Source of the DNA: Williamsia sterculiae
GTDB taxonomy: Bacteria; Actinomycetota; Actinomycetes; Mycobacteriales; Mycobacteriaceae
Length of the DNA: 64,000 nucleotides
NCBI RefSeq assembly: GCF_900156495.1
Contig: NZ_FTNT01000005.1
Coordinates: 188,148 to 252,147, forward strand
Direction: 5' to 3'
Of the stretch, positions 56,578 to 64,000 are shown in pieces. The translations under genes and the position numbers were made by a program. The notes under the pieces were generated by a model. It had not been told where the DNA came from. It was given only the letters and a program-made list of their open reading frames with translations, and ran no database searches. Numbering within the stretch: the first letter of the stretch is position 1; every line of letters starts with the position of its first letter.

Positions 56578-57912
56578 TCAGCGGTGGAACGGGTCGGCCG
56601 GTGGGAAACGCAGCGTGCGCAACGGGGTTCCCACCTTCCAGAACAGCAGTCCGACGAGTCCACGGGGGTAGAACTGGGTTCTGGTGGACAGCCAGGTGCC
56701 GTGCGACTCGGAAGTTGCTGAGACCAGACGGTATTCGATGAACGCCGTCCCCGGTGCGACGCGGTCGGAACGCAACCGTAGGCGATGCGGCGGATCGGAT
56801 TCCACCACCTCCCAGCTGCCCGGCTCGTGGAGTAGTCGGGCCCACACCGTGTCCGGGTCGTCGGCGAGTTGCTCGGTGCGCATCCGCTCGAAGGTGGTCT
56901 CACCCGCCCACTCGGGATCGGTCGGCAACGGTTCGTAGGCGGGTACGTCGGCCGACGCATTCGACCAGTCGTCGGTGTCGTCGCCGTCGCGCACCCGCTG
57001 CAGCGTCTGCGCCAACGCATCCCGGTATGACGTCAACCCCCCGTCGGGACGGTCGATGATGGTGTCGATGTCGCGATCGCGGCACACCGCATCGCATTCC
57101 AGCGACTCGATCAACGGTCCGGCGATACCGCCGCGAATGGGGGTCACGGTCCGCACCCACCGGCTCGCGACGGTGGGTGTCAGCCACGGCAGAACGATCA
57201 TCCGGCGCCGGGGGAGTCCGGCCACCTCGGCGTACGTGTGCATCATGTCGCCGTATTCGAGAACGTCGGGGCCGCCGATATCCCACGTCCGGTTCTCGGA
57301 TACCGGTGCGGTGGCCGCCTCGACCAGGTAATGCAGAGCGTCGGCGACCGCGATCGGCTGAATCTCGTTGTGCACCCATCGTGGAGTGGTCATCACCGGG
57401 AGCCGTTCGGTGAGATGGCGGATCAGTTCGAATGAGGCCGAACCGGATCCGATGAGCACCCCGGCCTGCAGCGCGATCGTCTCGACCCCGGATCCGAGCA
57501 GGATGTCGCCGACCTCGGCCCGCGACGCCAGGTGTTCGGACAGGTCGGCGCCCTCGGGGTGCAATCCGCCGAGGTACACCAGGCGGGACACCCCGGCCTC
57601 ACGCGCGGCGGTGGCGACGTTGTGGGCGGATTGCCTCTCCTCCTCGGCGAAGTCGGCGGCACCGCTCATCGAGTGCACCAGGTGATACACGACGTCGACG
57701 TCGGCGAAAGCGGCACGCAGCGAGTCGCGATCACTCAGATCGCCCTTCGCCACCTCGGCGCGGTCATCGGCGAGCCAGGGTGCCTCGTCCAGCTTCGACG
57801 GGGTGCGGGCCAGGGCTCGCACCCGGTGCCCGCGGGCCAGCAGTCGCGGGGCGAGTCGGCCGCCGACGTATCCGGTGGCACCGGTGACCAGACAGCGGCG
57901 AGAAGTCGTCAT
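56578..57912 (-). CDS. NAD(P)-binding atypical SDR with C-terminal DUF2867 domain
   Basis: A 444-residue two-domain protein. Residues 1-300 form an extended/atypical SDR with TGATGYVGGRLAPRLLARGHRVRALAR and VVYHLVHSM...SRLVYLGGLHPEG. Residues about 320-444 match DUF2867, a START/SRPBCC-like fold with TWLSTRTQFYPRGLVGLLFWKVGTP near the end. The DUF2867 part looks short at its C-terminus. Function is unknown; the combination suggests binding and reduction of a hydrophobic ligand. Confidence 0.85.
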   Translation of the reverse strand: MTTSRRCLVTGATGYVGGRLAPRLLARGHRVRALARTPSKLDEAPWLADDRAEVAKGDLSDRDSLRAAFADVDVVYHLVHSMSGAADFAEEERQSAHNVATAAREAGVSRLVYLGGLHPEGADLSEHLASRAEVGDILLGSGVETIALQAGVLIGSGSASFELIRHLTERLPVMTTPRWVHNEIQPIAVADALHYLVEAATAPVSENRTWDIGGPDVLEYGDMMHTYAEVAGLPRRRMIVLPWLTPTVASRWVRTVTPIRGGIAGPLIESLECDAVCRDRDIDTIIDRPDGGLTSYRDALAQTLQRVRDGDDTDDWSNASADVPAYEPLPTDPEWAGETTFERMRTEQLADDPDTVWARLLHEPGSWEVVESDPPHRLRLRSDRVAPGTAFIEYRLVSATSESHGTWLSTRTQFYPRGLVGLLFWKVGTPLRTLRFPPADPFHR

Positions 57913-57942
57913 CGGTTCAGCCTACGCACGCGGGCGGGCGGC

Positions 57943-58761
57943 TCAGCGCGCCCAGAGCCACGCGGCCAGCCCGAAACCCGCCAATGCCACCCCGATCCGC
58001 AACGGACGTTCGGGAAGGTGGGCGACCACGGGAGGGCCGGTGCGACCGCCGAGCAGGCATCCGACCGCCATCGCGGCCGCGGCGGGCCAGTCGACAGGTC
58101 CGGTCAGGGCGAACCAGACCGCGGCCACCAGATTGGCCACCCCCAGCATCAACGACTTCAGAATCGAGGCCCGCCAGAGGGGTTCGGCGGTGCACATCAG
58201 CGTCGCGGCCAGGAACACCACACCGGCGCCGGCGCCGAAATACCCGCCGTAGACCGCGATCAGCAGCAACGCGATCGCATAGATCCCGGGGAACTCCCGG
58301 CCACCGGCCAACCGACGCAGGGTCGGTTGGGCCAGCAGGGCCAGACACGCCAGCACGATGAGGGCGGGAACCGCGGCGGCGAAGCTGTCCGGAGAGGTGT
58401 TGAGCAGCAGTGCCGCGCCGATGGCACCACCGACCGCGGACAGCAGCACCCACCACCAGAGACGCCGACCATGGTGCAGCACCGACTTGCCCGCACCCGC
58501 GGTGCTGCCGATGCCGACCGCCACCAGCGACACCGTGTTGGTGACGTTCGCCGCGACCGGTGGCAGCCCGACGGCGAGCAGAGCCGGATAGGAGACGAGT
58601 GAGGCCAGTCCGGTGACGTAACCGATCAACCCGGCGAAGTACCCGGCGACGACCAGCAGGACGGCCTCGACGACGGTGTGCAGCGGAGGTTCAGCCCTCG
58701 TCGACGACGTGGACCGCCGCCTCCTCGGCGCTCGCCGCTCCACCGTCGATACCGGCGTCAT
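57943..58761 (-). CDS. TauE/SafE family membrane transporter
   Basis: A 272-residue membrane protein with about eight helices. The two-fold repeat of the TauE/SafE family is visible as AGLIGYVTGLASLVSYPALLAVGLPPVAANVTNT and YGGYFGAGAGVVFLAATLM. The family exports or exchanges sulfite, sulfoacetate and related anions. The only in-frame ATG/GTG starts (58761, 58743) overlap the 3' end of the DUF5709 gene by about 50-70 bp; a rare CTG start near 58683 is also conceivable. Confidence 0.85.
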   Translation of the reverse strand: MTPVSTVERRAPRRRRSTSSTRAEPPLHTVVEAVLLVVAGYFAGLIGYVTGLASLVSYPALLAVGLPPVAANVTNTVSLVAVGIGSTAGAGKSVLHHGRRLWWWVLLSAVGGAIGAALLLNTSPDSFAAAVPALIVLACLALLAQPTLRRLAGGREFPGIYAIALLLIAVYGGYFGAGAGVVFLAATLMCTAEPLWRASILKSLMLGVANLVAAVWFALTGPVDWPAAAAMAVGCLLGGRTGPPVVAHLPERPLRIGVALAGFGLAAWLWAR

Positions 58762-59182
58762 CGGCGAGTTGTTCGTGCTCGAGGTGTCGCTGCCCCTCCT
58801 CGGGGTCGATCAACCGTCCAGCCCGGGTGCCACCGACCTCGTCGTTCTCGGGGAATTCGGGATCGCTGTCGGCCTCGTCGGACCGCCAGTCCTCGCCGGA
58901 CGAACCGGGCTCGTCGTCCAGGTCGAAGGAGACCTGCGCCGCGGGGTCCGGTTCCTCCTCGGCCAGGTACTGGTCGATGGTCTCGCCCTGGCGTTGCTCC
59001 TCGGCGGTCAATCCGTACTGCGAGGTCGCGCTGGGCGCGCGGTCCGGCGGTGTATACCCCTCGTCGAGGAAGTCGTCGACACCGCGATCGATCAGGGTGT
59101 CCTCTTCGGTGAGCTGATCGTCCTGGTCGAGCGAGTACTCGCCGTCGGAACCCTCGGGTGTGCTCTCGATGTCGTCTTTCAT
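58691..59182 (-). CDS. DUF5709 domain protein, acidic
   Basis: A 163-residue, very acidic soluble protein (many Asp/Glu, few Lys), with TPPDRAPSATSQYGLTAEEQRQGETIDQYLAEEEPDP in the middle, the DUF5709 signature. Its role is unknown and much of it looks disordered. GAGGAC lies four bases before ATG. It overlaps the TauE/SafE gene downstream. Confidence 0.82.
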   Translation of the reverse strand: MKDDIESTPEGSDGEYSLDQDDQLTEEDTLIDRGVDDFLDEGYTPPDRAPSATSQYGLTAEEQRQGETIDQYLAEEEPDPAAQVSFDLDDEPGSSGEDWRSDEADSDPEFPENDEVGGTRAGRLIDPEEGQRHLEHEQLADDAGIDGGAASAEEAAVHVVDEG

Positions 59183-59204
59183 GTCCTCAAAGGTGCCACG
59201 TCCA

Positions 59205-60722
59205 TCAACCGCCGACCACATCGATCCGCGTGGCTCCGTCGCGACGGGGATCGGTGGCCGCCTCCACCGTGGCGTCGGGATGCAGCAGTGCGGCGATCAC
59301 CCCGCCGTAATACATCGTCGGGTACGCCTCCCGCATCACCTGTTCATCCGCGCGACCGGCGTGGTGCACGTGCAGCCGGGGGTGGTCGATGGCAGCCTGC
59401 ACCGTCATGCCCCCGTTGACGAATCCGGCGATGACCTGTGCGAGCGCGGTCGCGATCCGGTCCGCGCCCGGCGACCCGATGGCCAGCATCGCGCCGATGT
59501 CCCGCCGCGGGCCGCCCACTCGTCCATCACCTGCCTTCCGGCCGACCGTCGGGGCCATGTTGGACAGCAACCGCCGACCCGGCACGAGTCCGTGCAGTCC
59601 GTGGGGGTTCAACTCCTGCTCGCCGAGGCAGTTGTTCAGCCAGATGCCGGTGTCCCGGGCGATGAGTCCGGACCCGTAGCCCGACGACATCGTCAACGAA
59701 CACGCGGTGCCGTCGGTGTCGACGGTGGACACCTGGACCGTGGAGCCGGAGCCGGGGAACAGGCCACCGCCTCCGGCCAGCAGAGCCAGGTAGTCGGTCG
59801 CCGCCCGGTGAAGATCCCCGGCGGGCTCCAGCATGTCGCGCCGGTATCCGAGCACCGACCGTTGCACGTCCACCAGACGATCCACATCGGCAACGTCCCA
59901 GCGACCGTCGCGCGGGCGGTCGCCGAGCAGCGCGAGCATGGCCGCCACTCCGACCCCACCGACAGATGGTGGCGGGTTGGTACCCAGGGTCCAATCACCC
60001 GACGAGACCGTCAGCGACGGTCTGACCACCGGGCGGTACGCGGCGAGGTCGTCGACACCGAGCAGCCCGCCGCGGGCGACGATGTCGTCGGCGACGGCGA
60101 TACCGAGGTCTCCTGTGTACATCTCGTCGGGACCACGGGTGCCGATCCGACGCAGGCTGTCGGCCAGTTCCGGGATGCGGATCGGCGTGTCGTCCGGACC
60201 GGACAGCAGTCGTCGGCTCGCGTCGTCGACGCCGTAGATCACGTCGCGGACATATCCGAGATAGAACCGCGAGGCGGAGCCGAGGGAGAAGCCGTCGGTG
60301 GCGACGTCGATGGCCGGCTCGAACAGCGCCTCCCAGGCAGCCGCCCCCCAGCGCCGGTGGGCCTCACCGAACGCCGCGACGGCGCCGTGGGTGGCCACCG
60401 AACCGGGGCCGACGGTGATCTGGAGGCCACCGCCGTATTCGGTGTCCACGTCGGTGGTGCCGGTGCCGAACCGATGTCGATGCGACCTGCCGGGCATGTC
60501 GACCCAGCCGTCGATGCTCATCGGGGGTGCACCGTCGGCGGTCTGCACCGTGATGAAGGCGCCCGCACTCGGCGAGACGATGCCGATCTCGTTGACCATG
60601 GTCACCGCGGCGGCGGCCAGCGCGGCATCGACGGCGTTGCCACCGGAACGGACGACTGCCGCACCGGCGTCGGCCGCGGCGTCCGTCGGTGCACCGATGG
60701 CGACTCGCCGGCGCCCGGTCAC
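59205..60722 (-). CDS. Gamma-glutamyltransferase family (Ntn hydrolase) protein
   Basis: A 505-residue GGT-like protein. The start region has the family pattern GGNAVDAALAAAAVTMVNEIGI. The self-cleavage nucleophile is Thr328 (GS-TVQVSTVDTDG), followed by SSGYGSGL and LNNCLGEQELNP. The usual TTH triad reads TVQ, so the site is divergent. GGTs cleave gamma-glutamyl bonds of glutathione or, here, mycothiol-era analogues, polyglutamate or acylated beta-lactams. No signal peptide is seen, so it is cytosolic. GTG at 60722 overlaps the Nudix stop by four bases. Confidence 0.88.
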   Translation of the reverse strand: MTGRRRVAIGAPTDAAADAGAAVVRSGGNAVDAALAAAAVTMVNEIGIVSPSAGAFITVQTADGAPPMSIDGWVDMPGRSHRHRFGTGTTDVDTEYGGGLQITVGPGSVATHGAVAAFGEAHRRWGAAAWEALFEPAIDVATDGFSLGSASRFYLGYVRDVIYGVDDASRRLLSGPDDTPIRIPELADSLRRIGTRGPDEMYTGDLGIAVADDIVARGGLLGVDDLAAYRPVVRPSLTVSSGDWTLGTNPPPSVGGVGVAAMLALLGDRPRDGRWDVADVDRLVDVQRSVLGYRRDMLEPAGDLHRAATDYLALLAGGGGLFPGSGSTVQVSTVDTDGTACSLTMSSGYGSGLIARDTGIWLNNCLGEQELNPHGLHGLVPGRRLLSNMAPTVGRKAGDGRVGGPRRDIGAMLAIGSPGADRIATALAQVIAGFVNGGMTVQAAIDHPRLHVHHAGRADEQVMREAYPTMYYGGVIAALLHPDATVEAATDPRRDGATRIDVVGG

Positions 60723-61195
60723 CGGCCGCCGAACTCGAATCGCGCGGTGACCGGATCGTCGACCGCGGACTGGATCCGCGCCCGCATCTCGTCGGACATC
60801 GGCGGCAGGGCATCGAGCGGGAACCACCGTGCGTCGACGCTCTCGTCGTCGGATACGACCGGTTCACCGGAGCGCCACGTCATCCGGAAGCACAGGTCGA
60901 GGTACTGGCTGACGTCGCCGTTGGGGTAGGTCACCACCTCGGTGACGTGCACCCACACCAGCTTCTCCGGGGTCGCGTGCACACCGGCCTCCTCGAGGAC
61001 CTCGCGACCGGCCGAGTCGGCGGGTTCCTCACCGGGGTCGATGATGCCGGTGACGGGGGTCCACTCCCGGTTGTCGGCGCGTTGCACCAGCAGCACCTCG
61101 CCGTCGCGCAGGACCACCGCGGTCACGCCGGACAACCACAACGGGTCGTGACCGATCTTGCTGCGCAGCGACAGGACGAAGTCAGGAGTGGGCAC
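60719..61195 (-). CDS. Nudix hydrolase
   Basis: A 158-residue hydrolase with the Nudix box running from TGIIDPGEEPADSA to GREVLEEAGV. Instead of GG the box starts TG. The layout mirrors the Nudix protein at 6346: PDF..L...G...LWL at the front, and VVTYPNGDVSQYLDLCFRM after the box. It overlaps the GyrI-like gene by 14 bp and the GGT gene by 4 bp, so the four genes are one operon. Substrate is unknown. Confidence 0.9.
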   Translation of the reverse strand: MPTPDFVLSLRSKIGHDPLWLSGVTAVVLRDGEVLLVQRADNREWTPVTGIIDPGEEPADSAGREVLEEAGVHATPEKLVWVHVTEVVTYPNGDVSQYLDLCFRMTWRSGEPVVSDDESVDARWFPLDALPPMSDEMRARIQSAVDDPVTARFEFGGR

Positions 61196-61838
61196 GAGTG
61201 CCGATTGTATGCCGGGTCACCGGTTGACGGAGGATCGTGCGCAGCCGGTCCGGGCGGGCCCGGCGCGGGTCGCCGAGGTAGATCTCGTGATGGGTACCGG
61301 TCAGGGCCAGACCCTCGCCAGGGATGAACTCGTCGTGCATCGCGCGTAGCACCGGCCCCTCGTCGTCGTAGGGGCCCACATGCAGCGTCTGCACACACAG
61401 TCCCTCGTCGAGGGACTGCACCCGCAGTCGGTCCAGCGCTGGCGCGCCGCCCTTACCCGCAACCGTGGCGCGGGCTCGTTCGACGTCGGCGTCGGTGAGC
61501 CACTGCGGGACCAGGCTGAGCAGCGTCCACGTCCAGCGGGACTTGTCGCGGGAGTCGGTGAACGTGTCCATGTCGTCGGACCACCACAAACCCTCGAGCG
61601 GCGGGACGACGTAGTCGTGGCCGAGTTCGCGCCTGCTCGCGAACTTCAACGTGTAGGCGACGGGATAGATGGTGCTCACCGCCTCCTGGTAGGCGCGTGC
61701 GGTGTTCGGGTCACCATGGCCATCGACCATCAGGTAGCGCATCGGCGGCACGGTGAGCACGACGAACACACCGCGACGGGCTCGGTAGCTGTCGATCTCT
61801 TCGGTGAGCGCGGTCTTGCCGCTGGGGCCCACGGTCAT
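61182..61838 (-). CDS. GyrI-like small-molecule-binding domain protein
   Basis: A 218-residue stand-alone GyrI-like (SRPBCC-like SOUL/GyrI) protein. VLTVPPMRYLMVDGHGDPNTARAYQEAVSTIYPVAYTLKF and LCVQTLHVGPYDDEGPVLRAMHDEF...TGTHHEIYLGDPRRARPDRLRTILRQP are typical. Such domains bind or hydrolyse hydrophobic small molecules and shield cells from toxins. Its ATG overlaps the stop of the GlxA-type regulator, so it is translationally coupled to it. Confidence 0.87.
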   Translation of the reverse strand: MTVGPSGKTALTEEIDSYRARRGVFVVLTVPPMRYLMVDGHGDPNTARAYQEAVSTIYPVAYTLKFASRRELGHDYVVPPLEGLWWSDDMDTFTDSRDKSRWTWTLLSLVPQWLTDADVERARATVAGKGGAPALDRLRVQSLDEGLCVQTLHVGPYDDEGPVLRAMHDEFIPGEGLALTGTHHEIYLGDPRRARPDRLRTILRQPVTRHTIGTRAHS

Positions 61839-62809
61839 GTCGGCGTCCCGGAGAACGTGCGACGGTAGGCCGACGGCGACATCCCGATGCCGCGGCGCAG
61901 ATGATGGCGCAGGCTGTCGGCGCTGCCGAGTCCCGACGACTCGGCCACGGCGTCGATGGACAGGTCACCGGATTCCAGGAGTTCGCGGGCGCGGTCGAGG
62001 CGGCGGTTACGCACCCACGTGCCGGGTGCCTCGCCGGTCTCGGCGCGGAACCGTCGGTTGAACGTACGGGCGCTCATCCGCGCGTGAGCGGCGAGCTGCG
62101 CCACCGATAGTGGTTCGGTCAGATTGCCCAGCGCCCACTGGCGGGTGGCGGTGGTGGTCTGGTCGGCCGCCTCGGGAACCGCGCGGTCAATGAACTGCGC
62201 CTGGCCGCCCTCTCGCCACGGCGGCACCACGCACATCCGGGCCACGTGGTTGGCCACCGCGGTGCCGTGGTCGCGCCGGACGATGTGCAGGCACAGGTCG
62301 ATACCGGCGGCGAGACCGGCCGAGGTGAGCACGTCGCCCTCGTCGATGAACAGCACCGACTCGTCGAGGTCGACATTCGGGTATAGCCCGCGGAAGTCGT
62401 CGGCGTAGGCCCAGTGGGTGGTCGCGCGCAGACCGTCCAGGCGGCCGGACGCGGCGAGGACGAAGGCGCCGGTGCAGATCGAGACCATCCGGGTGGTCGG
62501 GCGGATGGTGTCGAAGACCGCGGCCAGGTCGGGTCCGAGTACCCCGTCGCGGCGGCTGGGCACGTGGCGGGTGCCGGGGATGATCACGGTGTCCGCCGTG
62601 GCCACCAGATCCGGTCCACCCTGCGCGACGAGTCGATAGCCGTTGGTCGTGGTCACCGGCGAATCGTCCAGGGCGCAGGTCAGCACCTCGTAGAGCGGCG
62701 CGCCGTCGGCTGAGGTGGCTTCCCCGAAGATCATCGACGGGATCGTCGCATCGAAGCCGATGGTGTCGGGCAGCAGCACGACGACCACCCGGTGCGACGT
62801 GTTGGGCAT
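61835..62809 (-). CDS. GlxA/AraC family transcriptional regulator
   Basis: A 324-residue regulator. Residues 1-190 form a DJ-1/PfpI (GATase1-like) sensor with the nucleophile-elbow VSICTGAFVLAASGRLDG; residues about 220-320 are the two AraC helix-turn-helix units (LSVAQLAAHARMSARTFNRRFRAETGEAPGTWV). It probably governs the following GyrI-Nudix-GGT operon and the divergent MFS gene. A GGCACGAT dyad lies in the 70-bp intergenic gap. Ligand is unknown. Confidence 0.9.
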   Translation of the reverse strand: MPNTSHRVVVVLLPDTIGFDATIPSMIFGEATSADGAPLYEVLTCALDDSPVTTTNGYRLVAQGGPDLVATADTVIIPGTRHVPSRRDGVLGPDLAAVFDTIRPTTRMVSICTGAFVLAASGRLDGLRATTHWAYADDFRGLYPNVDLDESVLFIDEGDVLTSAGLAAGIDLCLHIVRRDHGTAVANHVARMCVVPPWREGGQAQFIDRAVPEAADQTTTATRQWALGNLTEPLSVAQLAAHARMSARTFNRRFRAETGEAPGTWVRNRRLDRARELLESGDLSIDAVAESSGLGSADSLRHHLRRGIGMSPSAYRRTFSGTPT

Positions 62810-62843
62810 GGCACGATCTTCACACATTATGGCAATCGTGCCA
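62810..62843. promoter_or_regulatory. Candidate GlxA-type operator between divergent genes
   Basis: GGCACGAT occurs at 62810-62817 (plus) and 62835-62842 (minus), an inverted pair 17 bp apart. The second copy lies within a tight dyad TGGCA-ATCG-TGCCA (62830-62843). The sequence fills about half of the 70 bp between the regulator and the MFS gene and could serve both promoters. Confidence 0.5.
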
Positions 62844-62879
62844 ATGGTGCGCGTGGCGTCGATCTCCGATGCTGGTGAC

Positions 62880-64000
62880 ATGACCACGCTGAACCGTTCT
62901 GCGGGCCGACGAGCACCGGATGATCGTCCCGGAGCGGCGTGGCGCCCGCACTGGGCCTGGATCGTCTCCGCCGTCGCCTTCGTCGCCATCCTGGGTGCGG
63001 CGGGGTTCCGCGCGGTGCCCAGCGTGATGATGGATCCGCTGCACATGGAGTTCGGGTGGTCGCACGCGACCGTCGGCGCGGCGATGTCGGTGAACATGAC
63101 GCTCTACGGGGTCACCGCTCCGTTCTCCGCGGCGTTGATGGATCGCTTCGGTGTCCGGCCGGTGCTGGCTACCGCGTTGCTGTTGATCGCAGCGGGTACC
63201 GGACTGGGCACTCTGATGACCGCGAGTTGGCAGCTGATCCTGCTGTGGGGCGTGCTGGTCGGGGTGGGGACCGGTGCGATCTCCATGGGGTTCGTGGCGA
63301 CCGTCTCGACGCGGTGGTTCGTCGAGAAGCGAGGGTTGGTCACCGGTGTGCTGACCGCGGCCAGCGCGACGGGACAGCTCATCTTCCTGCCCGTCATCGC
63401 AGCGGTGACCGATGCGCACGGTTGGCGGTGGGCCTCGGTCATCGTCACGCTGGCCGCGTTGTCGGTGGTGCCGCTGGTGGCGTTGTTCATCCGCGACCAC
63501 CCGCGTGACGTCGGGGTCGCCCCGTTCGGTGCGGCGGCGGTCACCGACGCCCCACCCGCCCCGGTGAGCACCTTCGCGGGCGCCTTCGGCGGCCTGGTGC
63601 GCGGCAGTCGGGTGCCCGCGTTCTGGTTGCTCGCGGGCAGCTTCGCCATCTGCGGGATGACCACCAACGGCCTGATCGGTACACACTTCATCCCCGCCGC
63701 CCACGACCACGGGATGCCGACCACGGTCGCTGCCGGACTGCTGGCCACGATCGGCGTCTTCGACGTCGCAGGCACGGTGTTCTCCGGATGGCTGACCGAT
63801 CGGATCCGCCCGCAGGTCCTGTTGGTGGTCTACTACCTGGGGCGGGGCGTCTCCCTGGTCTTGCTGCCGATGCTGCTGTCGCCACACGCGAACCCCAGCA
63901 CGTGGGTGTTCATCGTCTTCTACGGCTTGGACTGGGTGGCCACCGTGCCGCCGACGATCGCTGTGTGCAGGCAGTACGTGGGAGCCGCGACCCCGGTGGT
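62880..64000 (+). CDS. MFS transporter, 3' end outside the window
   Basis: The frame opens with ATG at 62880 and stays open to the window end, giving 373 residues so far with ten or so membrane helices. MDRFGVRPVLATALLLIAAGTGLGTLM is the loop 2-3 signature, and FIRDHPRDVGVAPFG closes the first half. The overall style (early FRAVPSVMMDPLHMEFGWS, central basic loop) resembles the oxalate:formate/monocarboxylate (MCT) group. It is divergent from the GlxA-type regulator, which likely controls it. Confidence 0.9.
   Translation, partial: MTTLNRSAGRRAPDDRPGAAWRPHWAWIVSAVAFVAILGAAGFRAVPSVMMDPLHMEFGWSHATVGAAMSVNMTLYGVTAPFSAALMDRFGVRPVLATALLLIAAGTGLGTLMTASWQLILLWGVLVGVGTGAISMGFVATVSTRWFVEKRGLVTGVLTAASATGQLIFLPVIAAVTDAHGWRWASVIVTLAALSVVPLVALFIRDHPRDVGVAPFGAAAVTDAPPAPVSTFAGAFGGLVRGSRVPAFWLLAGSFAICGMTTNGLIGTHFIPAAHDHGMPTTVAAGLLATIGVFDVAGTVFSGWLTDRIRPQVLLVVYYLGRGVSLVLLPMLLSPHANPSTWVFIVFYGLDWVATVPPTIAVCRQYVGAATPV

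Noticed and set aside
59160-60929. 589-residue open frame on the plus strand
   Set aside because: Antisense to the gamma-glutamyltransferase, with shadow-type composition (Arg/Gly/His/Val-rich) and no recognisable domain.
62820-63887. 355-residue open frame on the minus strand
   Set aside because: Antisense to the MFS gene that opens at 62880. Its Gln/His/Arg-rich composition is the usual shadow of hydrophobic codons.

Overview
The window is high-GC actinobacterial DNA from a mycolic-acid-type organism of the order Mycobacteriales. Gordonia is my best guess, but no rRNA or other decisive marker is present. Signs pointing this way are an intein-bearing dnaB, two F420/deazaflavin-type (Ddn-like) proteins, a LexA-boxed DUF222/HNH (13E12-type) gene, frequent GTGA/ATGA start-stop overlaps, several probably leaderless starts, and IdeR- and GlxR/CRP-like sites. 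I saw no rRNA, tRNA, CRISPR array, insertion sequence or prophage.

Layout. 1-5 kb: two serine peptidases without signal peptides (S8 and S1) read away from dnaB, whose P-loop is interrupted by what looks like a class 3 intein with a dead LAGLIDADG domain. 5-16.6 kb: small housekeeping and regulatory units: DUF427, Nudix, a glycosyltransferase/MarR pair behind a dyad operator, a TetR-GAPDH-unknown operon, LtrA, a divergent SDR/LysR pair, a Ddn-like protein and a PAS-GGDEF cyclase. 16.6-22.7 kb: a disaccharide-use locus, ROK regulator, sugar MFS, PfkB kinase and GH65 phosphorylase, with a perfect CRP-type dyad over the transporter promoter.

24.0-35.6 kb holds a complete carbon-phosphorus lyase locus. 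PhnF is divergent from phnGHIJKL-(DUF1045)-phnMN, and a convergent phnD-phnC-phnE transporter operon has a fused double permease. The two operons share a near-identical 12-bp block in their upstream regions, best read as part of the PhnF operator. No phnP is present, and the 2H-phosphoesterase-like DUF1045 protein is the natural candidate for that step.

35.8-42.4 kb: a TetR/acyltransferase divergent pair over a perfect palindrome, a GNAT, the SOS-type HNH gene, a tiny peptide gene with a strong terminator, two membrane proteins, and a BluB/Ddn pair. 42.5-46.5 kb: zwf followed by davB-davA, the oxygenase route of L-lysine breakdown. 46.5-52.1 kb: an iron-siderophore binding lipoprotein with an IdeR-like box, divergent from a heterodimeric ABC exporter with one consensus and one degenerate ATP site, then a DUF2127 protein. 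52.1-57.9 kb: a GH13 enzyme, two amidohydrolases, an aldo/keto reductase lacking the catalytic His, and a DUF2867 SDR. 57.9-64 kb: TauE/SafE, DUF5709, a tightly overlapped GlxA regulator-GyrI-like-Nudix-gamma-glutamyltransferase operon, and an MFS gene cut by the window end.
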